A stretch of DNA of 64,000 bases from Bradyrhizobium glycinis. GTDB lineage: Bacteria; Pseudomonadota; Alphaproteobacteria; Rhizobiales; Xanthobacteraceae. The position numbers and the translations under genes were made by a program. The notes under the pieces were generated by a model. The model worked only from the letters and a program-made list of their open reading frames with translations, was not told the origin of the DNA and searched no databases. The stretch covers positions 85,102 to 149,101 of the forward strand of contig NZ_JACCHQ010000020.1 in NCBI RefSeq assembly GCF_016031655.1, in the 5' to 3' direction. Shown one piece after another: positions 15,464-26,406 of the stretch; the stretch's first letter is position 1, and each line of letters starts with the position of its first letter.

Positions 15464-16486
15464 ATGTTCACGCGCCGCCATCTGCTCGCGACCGCCATCG
15501 CGGCACCTGCCATTCTCCGCTTCGGCACCGGCACCGCGCAGGCCGCGACCACGCTGAAGATCTCGCATCAGTTCCCGGGCGGCACCATCGACAAGGGCGA
15601 TTTCCGCGATCGACTGTGCCGCATGTTCGCCGCCGAAGTGAGTAAGCGCAGCAATGGCGACATTGCCGCCGAGATCTATCCGAACTCCTCGCTGATCAAG
15701 ACCAACGCGCAGTTCTCCGCCATGCGCAAGGGCGCGCTCGATATCAGCCTCTATCCGATGCCCTATGCCGGCGGCGAAGTGCCGGAGACCAATATCGGCT
15801 TGATGCCGGGCCTCGTGACCACCTACGACCAGGGCCTGCGCTGGAAGAAGGAGCCCGTCGGCAAGGCGCTCACCGACTTCCTCGCCGACAAGGGCATCAT
15901 CCTGCTTACCTGGGTCTGGCAGGCCGGCGGCGTCGCCAGCCGCTCCAAGCCGATCGTCGCGCCCGAGGATGCCAAGGGCATGAAGGTGCGCGGCGGCTCG
16001 CGCGAGATGGACATGGTGCTGCAGACCGCCGGTGCCTCGGTGCTGTCGGTGCCGTCGAACGAAATCTACGCGGCGATGCAGACCGGCGCCTGCGACGCCG
16101 GCATCACCTCCTCCACCAGCCTGATCTCGTTCCGGCTCGAAGAGGTCGCAAAGTCGCTGACCTCGGGCGCGGGCACCTCGTACTGGTTCATGCTCGAGCC
16201 GCTGATGATGTCGAAGACGATTTTCGACAAGCTGCCGAAGAATCATCAGGACATCCTGCTCGCGGTCGGCACCGAGCTCGAAGCCTTTGGCCGCAAGGGC
16301 GCGCAGGACGACGACGTCGAGGTCGCCAAGGTCTACGAGAAGGCCGGCGCCAAGATCTCGGTGCTCGATGCCGCGACCGTCGGCAAGTGGCGCGACATCG
16401 CCCGCGACACCGCGTGGAAGGACTACAGCGCCAAGACCGCGACCGCCGCAAACCTGCTCAAGCTCGCCGTCGACGTCGCGGCATGA
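15464..16486 (+). CDS. TRAP transporter substrate-binding protein (DctP family), system 1
   Basis: The 340-residue protein has a twin-arginine-like signal (TRRHLLATAIAAPAILRFGT, ending AQA) and the DctP fold: LKISHQFPGGT, then SAMRKGALDISLYPMPYAGG, KGMKVRGGSREMDMVLQTAG and a long C-terminal helix. It would bind an organic acid in the periplasm and deliver it to the DctQM permease encoded next. The small permease start overlaps its stop (ATGA). The ligand cannot be read from sequence; the usual carboxylate-binding Arg is probably in the KVRGG motif. Confidence 0.92.
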   Translation: MFTRRHLLATAIAAPAILRFGTGTAQAATTLKISHQFPGGTIDKGDFRDRLCRMFAAEVSKRSNGDIAAEIYPNSSLIKTNAQFSAMRKGALDISLYPMPYAGGEVPETNIGLMPGLVTTYDQGLRWKKEPVGKALTDFLADKGIILLTWVWQAGGVASRSKPIVAPEDAKGMKVRGGSREMDMVLQTAGASVLSVPSNEIYAAMQTGACDAGITSSTSLISFRLEEVAKSLTSGAGTSYWFMLEPLMMSKTIFDKLPKNHQDILLAVGTELEAFGRKGAQDDDVEVAKVYEKAGAKISVLDAATVGKWRDIARDTAWKDYSAKTATAANLLKLAVDVAA

Positions 16487-17037
16487 GCCACGGTCCGCTT
16501 CCGGATCGTGACGACCGCGCGGGCGTTGCCGCAGGGACCGGTCCTGCGGCGGCGATCGATCGCGGTCTCGCCGTCCTCAACAGCATCATCGTCGTGTTCG
16601 CCGCGATTGCGCTGGTCGCGGCCTGCATCATCCTGAGCTACAGCGTGCTCAGCCGCGCGCTGTTCAAAGCCGCCAACTACTGGCAGGACGAGGCCGCCGT
16701 GTTCCTCCTGGTCGGCGCGACCTTCATGACGGCCGCCTATGTGCAGCAGAACCGCGGTCATATCGGCATCGAGGCTTTCGTCGGCCTGCTGTCGCCATTC
16801 GCGAACAAGGTTCGCCTCTGGCTGGTCGATGCCGCCACGTTCCTGTTCTGCGCCTTCTTTACCTGGAAGTCGTGGACCCTGGCCCATGAGGCCTATGTCG
16901 ACGGCCAGGTCTCCAACTCGATGTGGTCGCCGCCGCTCGCTATCCCCTACGCGCTGATGGCACTCGGGATGAGCCTGCTCTGCCTCCAGATCCTCGTGCA
17001 GCTTGCGCTGCCCTTCACCGGAGCCAGGCGGTCATGA
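16483..17037 (+). CDS. TRAP transporter small permease (DctQ family), system 1
   Basis: From the ATG at 16483 (ATGA overlap with the binding-protein stop) the 184-residue protein has four membrane segments and the DctQ signature region YWQDEAAVFLLVGATFMTAA followed by VQQNRGHIGIE. DctQ pairs with DctM to form the sodium-driven carrier. The frame opens earlier at 16387, but that part is a shadow of the DctP end. Confidence 0.92.
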   Translation: MSHGPLPDRDDRAGVAAGTGPAAAIDRGLAVLNSIIVVFAAIALVAACIILSYSVLSRALFKAANYWQDEAAVFLLVGATFMTAAYVQQNRGHIGIEAFVGLLSPFANKVRLWLVDAATFLFCAFFTWKSWTLAHEAYVDGQVSNSMWSPPLAIPYALMALGMSLLCLQILVQLALPFTGARRS

Positions 17038-18392
17038 GCGTTTTCGGCATTGGCCTCGCCTACGGCATTGCGACGCTGCTGGTGATGTTCTCAGGGATGC
17101 CGATTGCGTTCGCGCTCGGCGCGGTCGCGGTCGTGTTCATGGGCATCTACATGCCCTCAGCCTCGCTCGATACGGTGACGCAGAACGTCTACGAGGAAAT
17201 GGCCTCGATTACGCTCCTGTCGATCCCGCTCTTCATCCTGAAGGGCGCCGCGATCGGCAAGTCGCGCGCGGGCCAGGATCTTTATTCGGCGCTGCATGCC
17301 TGGCTGCATCGCGTGCCCGGAGGTCTCGGCGTCGCCAACGTGTTCGCCTGCGCGCTGTTCGCGGCGATGGCGGGCTCCTCGCCCGCGACCTGCTCGGCGA
17401 TCGGCTCGGCCGGTATCCCCGAGATGCGCAAGCGCGGCTATTCCGGCGGCTTCGCCGCTGGCATCATCGCGGCGGGTGGCACACTCGGCATCCTGCTTCC
17501 GCCCTCCATCACCATGATCCTGTTCGCGGTCGCCGCCGAAAAGTCGCTGGGGCGGCTGTTCCTCGCCGGCATCGGGCCCGGCCTGCTGCTGGTCACGCTG
17601 TTCGGCGCCTATGCCGTGATCCGCTTCCGCCAGGAATACAAGGCGGCCGAAGCGGTCTACAAGGATGGCGGCCCGGAGGCTGCGATCCTGACCCGCGACG
17701 AGTATACGCTTGCCGAACGCTTCAGCGTGCTGCCGCGTGTGATCCCCTTCGTGTTGCTGCTCACCGGCGTCATGATCGCGCTCTATGGCGGCTACGCCAC
17801 GCCGTCGGAGACCGCCGGCCTCGGCGGCCTCCTCGCGCTGGCGCTGATCGCCGCGATCTACAGTGTGTGGCGCCCGAGCGACCTCGCGCCGATCATGAAG
17901 TCGACGATCCGGGAATCGACCATGCTGATGATGATCATCGGCATGTCGCTGCTCTATTCTTACGTCATGAGCTATCTGCACATCTCGCAATCGGTCGCCG
18001 AATCCATCGTCGCGATGCACCTGCCGCGCTGGGAGCTGCTGTTTGCGATCCTCGTCATGGTCGTCGTGCTCGGCTTCTTCCTGCCGCCGGTCTCGATCAT
18101 CCTGATGACGGCACCGATCATCCTGCCGCCACTCCGCGCCGCCAATTTCGACATCATCTGGTTCGGCGTCGTCATGACCATTGTGATGGAGATGGGGCTG
18201 ATCCATCCGCCGGTCGGCCTCAACATCTTCGTCATCCGCAACGTCGCGCCCGATATTCCCCTGCGCGAGGTGATCTGGGGCACGCTGCCCTTCGTGCTCT
18301 TGATGATGCTCGCAGTGCTGCTGTTGTGCCTGGTGCCGGGCATCTCGACCTGGCTGCCGGACCTCGTGATGGGACCGGACGGGAGCAGGTAG
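17034..18392 (+). CDS. TRAP transporter large permease (DctM family), system 1
   Basis: The 452-residue protein starts at the ATG at 17034, overlapping the small permease stop. It carries the DctM signatures MAGSSPATCSAIGSAGIPEM, IAAGGTLGILLPPSITMIL and MGLIHPPVGLNIFVI with about a dozen membrane segments. It is the transmembrane carrier of the organic-acid uptake system. No regulator gene is adjacent, so control is unknown. Confidence 0.93.
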   Translation: MSVFGIGLAYGIATLLVMFSGMPIAFALGAVAVVFMGIYMPSASLDTVTQNVYEEMASITLLSIPLFILKGAAIGKSRAGQDLYSALHAWLHRVPGGLGVANVFACALFAAMAGSSPATCSAIGSAGIPEMRKRGYSGGFAAGIIAAGGTLGILLPPSITMILFAVAAEKSLGRLFLAGIGPGLLLVTLFGAYAVIRFRQEYKAAEAVYKDGGPEAAILTRDEYTLAERFSVLPRVIPFVLLLTGVMIALYGGYATPSETAGLGGLLALALIAAIYSVWRPSDLAPIMKSTIRESTMLMMIIGMSLLYSYVMSYLHISQSVAESIVAMHLPRWELLFAILVMVVVLGFFLPPVSIILMTAPIILPPLRAANFDIIWFGVVMTIVMEMGLIHPPVGLNIFVIRNVAPDIPLREVIWGTLPFVLLMMLAVLLLCLVPGISTWLPDLVMGPDGSR

Positions 18393-18409
18393 CGACAATC
18401 GCAACTGCC

Positions 18410-18551
18410 GTAGGGTGGGTTAGACCAGCGGCTGCGCAAAGCGCAGTCGCTGGGCGTACCCCACCTCTCTTCTGTTTCCGCTTAAGCGCACAGTGGTGGG
18501 TTACGCCCTGCAGATGCGCGTCGCGCATCTGCAGGGCTAACCCACCCTACG
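18410..18551. repeat. Palindromic intergenic repeat (TAGGGTGGGTTA family), copy A
   Basis: Terminal inverted sequences GTAGGGTGGGTTA and TAACCCACCCTAC enclose nested stems (AGCGGCTGCGCAAAGCGC, then GTGGGTTACGCCCTGCAGAT pairing with internal complements). A second copy lies at 23350-23490, also between convergent genes. It is probably a dispersed repeat that may act as a bidirectional terminator. Confidence 0.8.
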
Positions 18552-19230
18552 AATTCTCCTTCCGCCGCGACTTCGGCGCGCTCGCCACCACCTGCAACAG
18601 GTCCTTGCGCACCGCCTCGATGTGCCGCTCCAGGAAACGGCAGGCCTCGTCGACCTTCTGCGCACGGCAGAGCGCGATCAGTTGGGCATGCTCCTTCTCG
18701 GCAATGCCCATCGCCTTGGTGTTGGAGAGCTGTAGCCGCGTGTAGCGGTCGCTGGTCTGCAGCAGCGACAACACGATCGCGCGTGTGCGCGGCTGCGGGG
18801 CGTGGACGTAGAGCGCCATGTGGAAGTCGGCGTTGAGCTGGCCCCACTCACTGACGTTGCGCGCCTTGATCGCTTTCTCGAAGCGCCGGTGGATGTCGTC
18901 GAGCCCGTCGAAATCGTCCGGGGTGAAACGCGGCGCCGACTCCGCTAGCAGGCGGGGCTCCAGGATGCGGCGCAGGTCGAAGACGTCGTTGATTTCGTCC
19001 AGCGACAGCTCCGAGACGATGGCACCCTTCTGCGGCACGATCCGCACCAGGCCTTCCGCCTCGAGCTGGAACAGCGCCTCGCGCACGGGAATGCGGCTGA
19101 CGCCATAGGCCTCGCCAAGCGCGTCCTGGCGCAGCTGCGATCCGGCCGGATAGGTGCCGTCGAGGATCGCCTGGCGGAGCTGGTCGACGATCGCAGCCGA
19201 CAGGGTGCGATGCTTCAGAGGCTGTTTCAT
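18547..19230 (-). CDS. GntR/FadR-family transcriptional regulator
   Basis: From the ATG at 19230 the 227-residue protein has an N-terminal winged helix (LGEAYGVSRIPVREALFQLE, then AEGLVRIVPQKGAIVSEL) and a C-terminal all-helical FCD ligand-binding domain with a metal-binding-like FH and EH pair (NADFHMALY, EKEHAQLIAL). It is divergent from TRAP system 2, with a palindromic site between them, so it most likely represses that operon until its ligand appears. The longer frame to 19977 is antisense to the permease. Confidence 0.9.
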   Translation of the reverse strand: MKQPLKHRTLSAAIVDQLRQAILDGTYPAGSQLRQDALGEAYGVSRIPVREALFQLEAEGLVRIVPQKGAIVSELSLDEINDVFDLRRILEPRLLAESAPRFTPDDFDGLDDIHRRFEKAIKARNVSEWGQLNADFHMALYVHAPQPRTRAIVLSLLQTSDRYTRLQLSNTKAMGIAEKEHAQLIALCRAQKVDEACRFLERHIEAVRKDLLQVVASAPKSRRKENS

Positions 19231-19384
19231 CTGATCGTCCGTTGTCCTTCCCGACTCGTGCGGCCGACGCGGTCCCTGTCTTGCATGTCGAGCTGCCCGG
19301 CAAAAGCCGGGCATCACGAGCAAAGTGCCCAGCAAACGCGCCCCCTGCCGCCGAAATGACCGCAAACTCCGTTTGACTCCCAAG

Positions 19385-19401
19385 ATGTATAAATTATACA
19401 T
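19385..19401. promoter_or_regulatory. Palindromic operator for the GntR regulator
   Basis: ATGTATAAATTATACAT is a 17-bp palindrome, perfect except for the centre base, in the divergent GntR/TRAP-2 intergenic region. FadR-subfamily GntR proteins bind short palindromes of this TGTATA..TATACA style. It lies 43 bp upstream of the permease start, suited to repression. Confidence 0.65.
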
Positions 19402-19443
19402 TTGGCAGTCGCACGACAAATCTTGGGGGTCGGGGCCTCTTTC

Positions 19444-20067
19444 ATGATCGAGCAGACCATGCCGGCCACGCGCGCACTCAGCCTCCGACGCATGATCGTC
19501 CGGATGTCGAGTGCCCTGCTCGCCTGCGAGCGGCTCGCGCTGATGGGCCTGATGTACCTGCTTACCGGCCTGATCCTGGTGAACGTCGTCACCCGCTACT
19601 CGCACTTCCCGATCTACTGGATCGATGAATCCGCCGTTTATTGCGTGGTCTGGCTGACCTTCATCGGAGCGTCCGCGATGACGCGGCTGCGACTCGATTT
19701 TGCGGTAACCATGCTGACGGAGCGACTGTCCGCTCAGCACCAGAAATTTGCAAAAGTGATCTCGACTGGCCTCGTCGTGGTGTTCGGCGTCGCGCTGATC
19801 GCCACCTGCGTGCTCTGGATGGACCCGGTCGGCCTCGCCCGCGCAGGATTCGACGGGCGCAAGCTGGCCGCCGACACCTTCAACTTCCTCTACACTGAGC
19901 GCACGCAGACGCTGAACTGGCCGACCTGGGTGCTCTATCTGACGCTGCCGATCTTCGCGGTGTCGATGACCGTTCATGGTCTCGCCAACCTGCTGGAAGA
20001 TCTCGAGCTGGTCCCGCGCACGCCGCCGAAGGGCTTCCAGCTCTCCGAGCTCGACGGGGTCAATTGA
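19444..20067 (+). CDS. TRAP transporter small permease (DctQ family), system 2
   Basis: Using the ATG at 19444 (19459 is also possible; 19402 would overlap the operator) gives 207 residues with four membrane segments and the DctQ region FPIYWIDESAVYCVVWLTFI, then GASAMTRLRLDF. The large permease start overlaps its stop. Unlike system 1, the gene order is DctQ, DctM, DctP. Its operon continues to the DapA-like enzyme. Confidence 0.88.
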   Translation: MIEQTMPATRALSLRRMIVRMSSALLACERLALMGLMYLLTGLILVNVVTRYSHFPIYWIDESAVYCVVWLTFIGASAMTRLRLDFAVTMLTERLSAQHQKFAKVISTGLVVVFGVALIATCVLWMDPVGLARAGFDGRKLAADTFNFLYTERTQTLNWPTWVLYLTLPIFAVSMTVHGLANLLEDLELVPRTPPKGFQLSELDGVN

Positions 20068-21332
20068 TGATCACGTCAGCAGCCTTCATGGCGTTCATGT
20101 TGGTCGGTGTGCCGATCGGCCTCTGCCTCTGCCTCGCTGGACTCGTCTATATCGCGGCGTCCGGCAACCCGGTGCTGTTCCAGTCCTATCCGCTGCAGCT
20201 GTTCGGCGGCGTCGACAGCTACGGCCTGATCGCGATCCCGCTGTTCATCCTGATCGGCGAGATCATGAATGGCGGCGGCATCACGCGGCGCATCGTCGAC
20301 ATGGCGATGGCCTTCGTCGGCTCGCTCAAGGGCGGGCTCGCCTATGTCAACATCCTCGCCAACATGTTCATCTCGTCCATCCTGGGATCGGCGACCGCGC
20401 AGGTCGCGATCATGGCGCAGATCATGGTCCCGGAGATGGAGAAGAAGGGCTACGACAAGACCTTCGCTGCGGGCCTCACCGCCTATGGCGGGATGCTCGG
20501 CCCGATCATTCCGCCCTCGGTGATGTTCGTGGTCTACAGCGTGCTGGCGCAGGTCTCGGTCAGCGACATGCTGATCGCCGGCATCGTCCCGGGCGTCATC
20601 CTCACCGTGATGTTCTGCCTCGTCATCGCGCTGATGGGCTACATCTACAACTATCCACGCGCGGACTATCAGACGCCGCGCCAGCGCGTCATGACCATCC
20701 TGCGGACCTCGCCGACGCTGCTGATCCCGATCGTCATCGTCGGCACCATCCTCGGCGGCCTCGCCAATGCGACGGAATCGGCGGCCGTAGGCGCCGTCGC
20801 CGCGGCTCTGGTCGGAAAGTTCTGGACCAAGGAGTTCGAGTTCTCGCAGCTGCCGCAGATGATGCTGCGCAGCGCGATCTATTCGGCGATCGTGCTGTTC
20901 CTGGTGGCGGCCGCCGCTGTGTTCTCCTGGGTGCTGATCTTCGGCAAGGTGCCGCAGGAGACCGCCGCCTGGATCCAGACCGTCGCCAAGGACCCGGTCA
21001 GCTTCATGCTGATCTGCAACGTCATCCTGCTGGTGATCGGCACGGTCATCGACGGCATTCCCGGCCTGATCATGACGGTGCCGATCCTGCTGCCGGTCGC
21101 CACCGAGATCTATCACATCGACCCCCGGCAATTCGGCGTCGTCGTGGTGATCAACCTCGTGCTCGGCCTTTTGTCGCCGCCGGTCGGGCTTTGCTTCTTC
21201 GTCGCGGCCGCCGTCACCGGCGCCAAGCCCGGCAGAATGTTCATGGTGACGCTGCCCTTCTTCGTCATCTCCTGCGTCCTCCTGGTGCTGCTCTCGCTCT
21301 ATCCCTCGCTCTCGCTGATCATCGTCAAATAG
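20067..21332 (+). CDS. TRAP transporter large permease (DctM family), system 2
   Basis: The 421-residue protein begins at the ATG at 20067, which shares its A with the upstream TGA. DctM signatures are SSILGSATAQVAIMAQIMVP, AYGGMLGPIIPPSVMFVVYS and LGLLSPPVGLCFFVAAAV, with about twelve membrane helices. It would import an organic acid with sodium. Confidence 0.92.
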   Translation: MITSAAFMAFMLVGVPIGLCLCLAGLVYIAASGNPVLFQSYPLQLFGGVDSYGLIAIPLFILIGEIMNGGGITRRIVDMAMAFVGSLKGGLAYVNILANMFISSILGSATAQVAIMAQIMVPEMEKKGYDKTFAAGLTAYGGMLGPIIPPSVMFVVYSVLAQVSVSDMLIAGIVPGVILTVMFCLVIALMGYIYNYPRADYQTPRQRVMTILRTSPTLLIPIVIVGTILGGLANATESAAVGAVAAALVGKFWTKEFEFSQLPQMMLRSAIYSAIVLFLVAAAAVFSWVLIFGKVPQETAAWIQTVAKDPVSFMLICNVILLVIGTVIDGIPGLIMTVPILLPVATEIYHIDPRQFGVVVVINLVLGLLSPPVGLCFFVAAAVTGAKPGRMFMVTLPFFVISCVLLVLLSLYPSLSLIIVK

Positions 21333-21355
21333 TCCCATCCGAAAGGAGCCCGACC

Positions 21356-22339
21356 ATGCCGCTTTCCCGCCGCCGCTTCCTCGCCGCCAGTGCCGCCGCC
21401 TCGGTGTTCGCCCCGTCGCTGGCGCTCGCCCAGGCCAAGGAATTCCGCCTCGGCCTGATCACGCCGAACGGCCATTCGTGGAACAAGGCCGCGCTCAAAT
21501 TCGGCGACGAGCTCAAGGCTGCCACCAACGGCCGTCTGACCTTGACCGTGTTTCACTCCGGCCAGCTCGGCAACGAGACCGCGATGATGCAGCAATTGCA
21601 GTCCGGCGCACTCGACATGGGCTTCATCCAGGCCGCCGAGCTCGGCTCGCGCGTGCCGCACATCGCCGCGATCAACGCGCCCTACATCGTGCGCTCGACG
21701 CCGGCGGTGGCGAAGTTCGTGCGGCATCCGGCGGCGGTGAAGCTGTTCGAGGTGCTGCCGCAGGAGACCGGCACGATCGGGCTCGGCTGGGGCATCACCG
21801 GCATGCGCGCGGTGTTCTCCTCCAAGGACCTGAATTCGCTGGCCGACATCAAGGGCATGAAGCTGCGCATCAACCCGACGCCGGTCTACCGCGATTTCTA
21901 TTCCTCGCTGGGCGCAGCACCGACGCCGATCCCGACGCCGCAGGTGTTCGACGCCATGGCCAACGGCCAGGTCGACGGCCTCGAGGCCGATCTCGAATTC
22001 TCCTGGAACCAGCGCTTCGACAAGGTGTCGAAGGTGATCCTGCAGATGAACGCCGTCTTCATGCCGATGGCCGCCGTCGTCTCCGGCCGCGTCTGGCAAT
22101 CGCTGCCCGCCGCCGACCGCGAGCTGATCACCAAGACGATCAAGACGACGCTGGACGCGCAGATCGACGAGCTCGCCGGCAACGAGCCTACGCTGATCGA
22201 GAACTTCAAGAAGGCGCCGATCCCGATCCGCCAGGTCGACGCCAAGGACACCGAGGCCGTCATTGCCGAGTTCGACAAGATCTGGCTGCCCAAGGCCCCC
22301 GTCCTCGCCGAGCTGCGCAAGGTCGGCGCGACGCTCTGA
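21356..22339 (+). CDS. TRAP transporter substrate-binding protein (DctP family), system 2
   Basis: An AAGGAG site precedes the ATG at 21356. The 327-residue protein has a twin-arginine-like signal (SRRRFLAASAAASVFAPSLA, then LAQA) and the DctP motifs FHSGQLGNETAMMQQLQSGA, DMGFIQAAELG and IKGMKLRINPTPVYRDFYSS. The MKLRINP arginine is the expected carboxylate contact. It completes system 2 and is followed by a DapA-like lyase, suggesting that the imported acid feeds an aldolase-type step. Confidence 0.92.
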   Translation: MPLSRRRFLAASAAASVFAPSLALAQAKEFRLGLITPNGHSWNKAALKFGDELKAATNGRLTLTVFHSGQLGNETAMMQQLQSGALDMGFIQAAELGSRVPHIAAINAPYIVRSTPAVAKFVRHPAAVKLFEVLPQETGTIGLGWGITGMRAVFSSKDLNSLADIKGMKLRINPTPVYRDFYSSLGAAPTPIPTPQVFDAMANGQVDGLEADLEFSWNQRFDKVSKVILQMNAVFMPMAAVVSGRVWQSLPAADRELITKTIKTTLDAQIDELAGNEPTLIENFKKAPIPIRQVDAKDTEAVIAEFDKIWLPKAPVLAELRKVGATL

Positions 22340-22412
22340 TCCCATCCGCCATCCTTTTCACAAGAGCCGGCGGCTCCAGCCCCCCGCCGGCATATTCACC
22401 TGGAGTCAAACC

Positions 22413-23339
22413 ATGAGCCGCCGCGTTGCCTGGGAAGGCGTCTTCCCGGCTGTCACCACCCAATTCCATGACGATCTCTCGCTCGACATCGACGCGACCG
22501 CCAAGGTGATGGACGGTTTGATCCGCGACGGCGTCTCCGGCCTGATCGTCTGCGGCTCGGTCGGCGAGAACACCTCGCTGGAGCGCAAGGAGAAGGTCGC
22601 GATCATGGAGGCCGCGAAGTCGGTCGCGAAGGGCCGCGTGCCCGTGCTGTGCGGCATCGCCGAATTCACCACCGCGTTTGCGGTGGAAACCGCGAAGGAG
22701 GCCGCACGCGTCGGCATCGACGGCGTCATGGTGATGCCGGCGCTGGTCTATTCCTCCAAGCCGCACGAGACCGCCGCGCATTTCCGCGCCGTCGCCTCTG
22801 CGACCGACCTGCCGGTGATGCTCTACAACAACCCGCCGATCTACAAGAACGACGTTACGCCAGACATCCTCGCCTCGCTCGCCGACGTCGAGACCGTGGT
22901 CTGCTTCAAGGATTCCTCTGGCGACACGCGGCGCTTCATCGACACCCGCAACATGGTCGGCGACCGCTTCGTGCTGTTCGCGGGCCTCGACGACGTCATC
23001 GTCGAGAGCGTCGCCATGGGCGCCGTCGGCTGGGTCTCCGGCATGTCCAACGCCTTCCCGCGCGAAGGCGAGACGCTGTTCCGCCTCGCCAAGGCCGGGC
23101 GCTTGGCCGAGGCGATGCCGCTCTACGAATGGTTCATGCCGCTCCTGCACCTCGATGCCCGCCCGGACCTCGTCCAGTGCATCAAGCTGTGCGAGCACAT
23201 CATGGGCCGCGGCACCGCGCTGACCCGCCCGCCGCGCCTGGCGTTGCTGCCGCAGGAAAAGGCCGAGGTCGAAGCCATGATGGCCAAGGCGCTCAAGAAC
23301 CGGCCGCGTTTGCCGGATGTCGGGCTGAAGGCGGCTTAG
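22413..23339 (+). CDS. Dihydrodipicolinate synthase family lyase (DapA-like), not the lysine enzyme
   Basis: The 308-residue class I aldolase-fold protein has the family signature GSVGENTSLERKEKVAIME, the Tyr of YNNPPIYKND and the Schiff-base Lys in CFKDSSGD. DapA relatives cleave or condense pyruvate with various aldehydes (KDG aldolase, KDGSA dehydratase, hydroxyproline-pathway enzymes). Its place behind a TRAP importer and the GntR regulator argues for catabolism of a sugar acid or hydroxyproline-like acid rather than lysine synthesis. The exact substrate is unknown. Confidence 0.85.
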   Translation: MSRRVAWEGVFPAVTTQFHDDLSLDIDATAKVMDGLIRDGVSGLIVCGSVGENTSLERKEKVAIMEAAKSVAKGRVPVLCGIAEFTTAFAVETAKEAARVGIDGVMVMPALVYSSKPHETAAHFRAVASATDLPVMLYNNPPIYKNDVTPDILASLADVETVVCFKDSSGDTRRFIDTRNMVGDRFVLFAGLDDVIVESVAMGAVGWVSGMSNAFPREGETLFRLAKAGRLAEAMPLYEWFMPLLHLDARPDLVQCIKLCEHIMGRGTALTRPPRLALLPQEKAEVEAMMAKALKNRPRLPDVGLKAA

Positions 23340-23349
23340 GGCACGCTTT

Positions 23350-23490
23350 GTAGGGTGGGTTAGCCTTGCGGCTGCGCGAAGCGCAGTCGGAAGGCGTAAC
23401 CCACCGCCGTTCGTCTCGGCGGAAACGTAAAAAGGTGGGTTACGCCCAGCAACCGCGCTTTGCGCGGCCGCTGGTCTAACCCACCCTACG
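23350..23490. repeat. Palindromic intergenic repeat (TAGGGTGGGTTA family), copy B
   Basis: It has the same ends and nested stems as copy A: GTAGGGTGGGTTAGCC at the left, GGTGGGTTACGCCCAGCAAC inside and TAACCCACCCTACG at the right. It again sits in a convergent gap, between the DapA-like gene and the HMG-CoA lyase gene. Confidence 0.8.
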
Positions 23491-24397
23491 AAGCCGCACG
23501 CTTCTTCTTGGCGTTCAGCGCGGACGCCACGCGGCTCACGGGCGGCTTGCCTAGCACGATGCTCATCTCGTTCGTCGCCGCCAGCAGCTTCGCCATATCG
23601 ACACCCGTCCTGACGCCCATGCCCTCCAGCATGTAGACGACATCCTCGGTCGCAACATTGCCGGTCGCACCCGGCGCATAGGGGCAGCCGCCGAGCCCGC
23701 CGGCGGCGGCGTCGATGACGTGGACGCCCTCCTCCAGGCCCGCATAGAGGTTGGCGAGCGCCTGGCCGTAAGTGTCGTGAAAATGCATCGCGAGCCTGGC
23801 CGGCGGGATGTTGACGGCAACCGCGCGCAGCATCTCCTTCGCCTTGTCAGGCGTGCCGACACCGATGGTGTCGCCGAGCGAGATCTCATAGCACCCGAGA
23901 TCCCAGAGCGTGCTCGCGAGATCGGCCACCGCTTTCGGCTTGATCTCGCCATCGAACGGGCAGCCCAGCACGCAGGAGATATAGCCGCGCACCTTGACGC
24001 CATCGGCCCTAGCGCGCGCCAGCACAGGCTTGAAGCGCTCGACGGACTCCGCAATCGTGCAGTTGATGTTTGCCCGGGAAAACCCTTCGGAGGCCGCCGC
24101 GAACACGGAGACCACTTTGGCGCCCGCGGCACGCGCGGCGTCATAGCCCTTCTCGTTCGGCACCAGCACGTGGAACTCGGCGTCCTTCACATGGGCGACG
24201 CCGCGCAGCACCGCATCCGAGCTTGCCATCTGCGGGATCGCCTTGGGCGAGACGAAGGCGCCGACCTCCACGGTGTGCAGCCCGGCCGCCACGAGCGCCT
24301 CGATGAAGGCGATGCGGGCCTCGACGCTGACGGGCGTCTTCTCGTTCTGAAGGCCGTCGCGCGGCCCCATTTCGATGATGCGGACAGGATCGCTCAT
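23486..24397 (-). CDS. liuE: Hydroxymethylglutaryl-CoA lyase
   Basis: From the ATG at 24397 the 303-residue TIM-barrel enzyme carries MGPRDGLQNE (active-site Asp), HFHDTYGQALAN (metal-binding His pair) and the HMG-CoA lyase signature GGLGGCPYAPGATGNVATED with the catalytic Cys. It splits HMG-CoA into acetoacetate and acetyl-CoA, the last step of leucine breakdown. Its start is one base after the carboxylase alpha stop, so it is the last gene of the operon. Confidence 0.93.
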   Translation of the reverse strand: MSDPVRIIEMGPRDGLQNEKTPVSVEARIAFIEALVAAGLHTVEVGAFVSPKAIPQMASSDAVLRGVAHVKDAEFHVLVPNEKGYDAARAAGAKVVSVFAAASEGFSRANINCTIAESVERFKPVLARARADGVKVRGYISCVLGCPFDGEIKPKAVADLASTLWDLGCYEISLGDTIGVGTPDKAKEMLRAVAVNIPPARLAMHFHDTYGQALANLYAGLEEGVHVIDAAAGGLGGCPYAPGATGNVATEDVVYMLEGMGVRTGVDMAKLLAATNEMSIVLGKPPVSRVASALNAKKKRAAS

Positions 24398-24398
24398 C

Positions 24399-26402
<2,004 letters not shown>

Positions 26403-26406
26403 CACA

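Noticed and set aside
14833..15645. 270-codon plus-strand frame spanning the MXKDX gene and TRAP promoter
   Set aside because: Antisense to a clear exported repeat protein and out of frame with DctP; Ser/Arg/Cys-rich translation.
17003..18745. Very long open frame (580 codons) across the TRAP large permease
   Set aside because: It is Arg/His/Asp-rich with no family pattern and overlaps a perfect DctM gene. This is the usual shadow in GC-rich DNA.
20076..22345. Long minus-strand frames opposite TRAP system 2
   Set aside because: Charged, repetitive composition without motifs, while the plus strand carries complete transporter genes.
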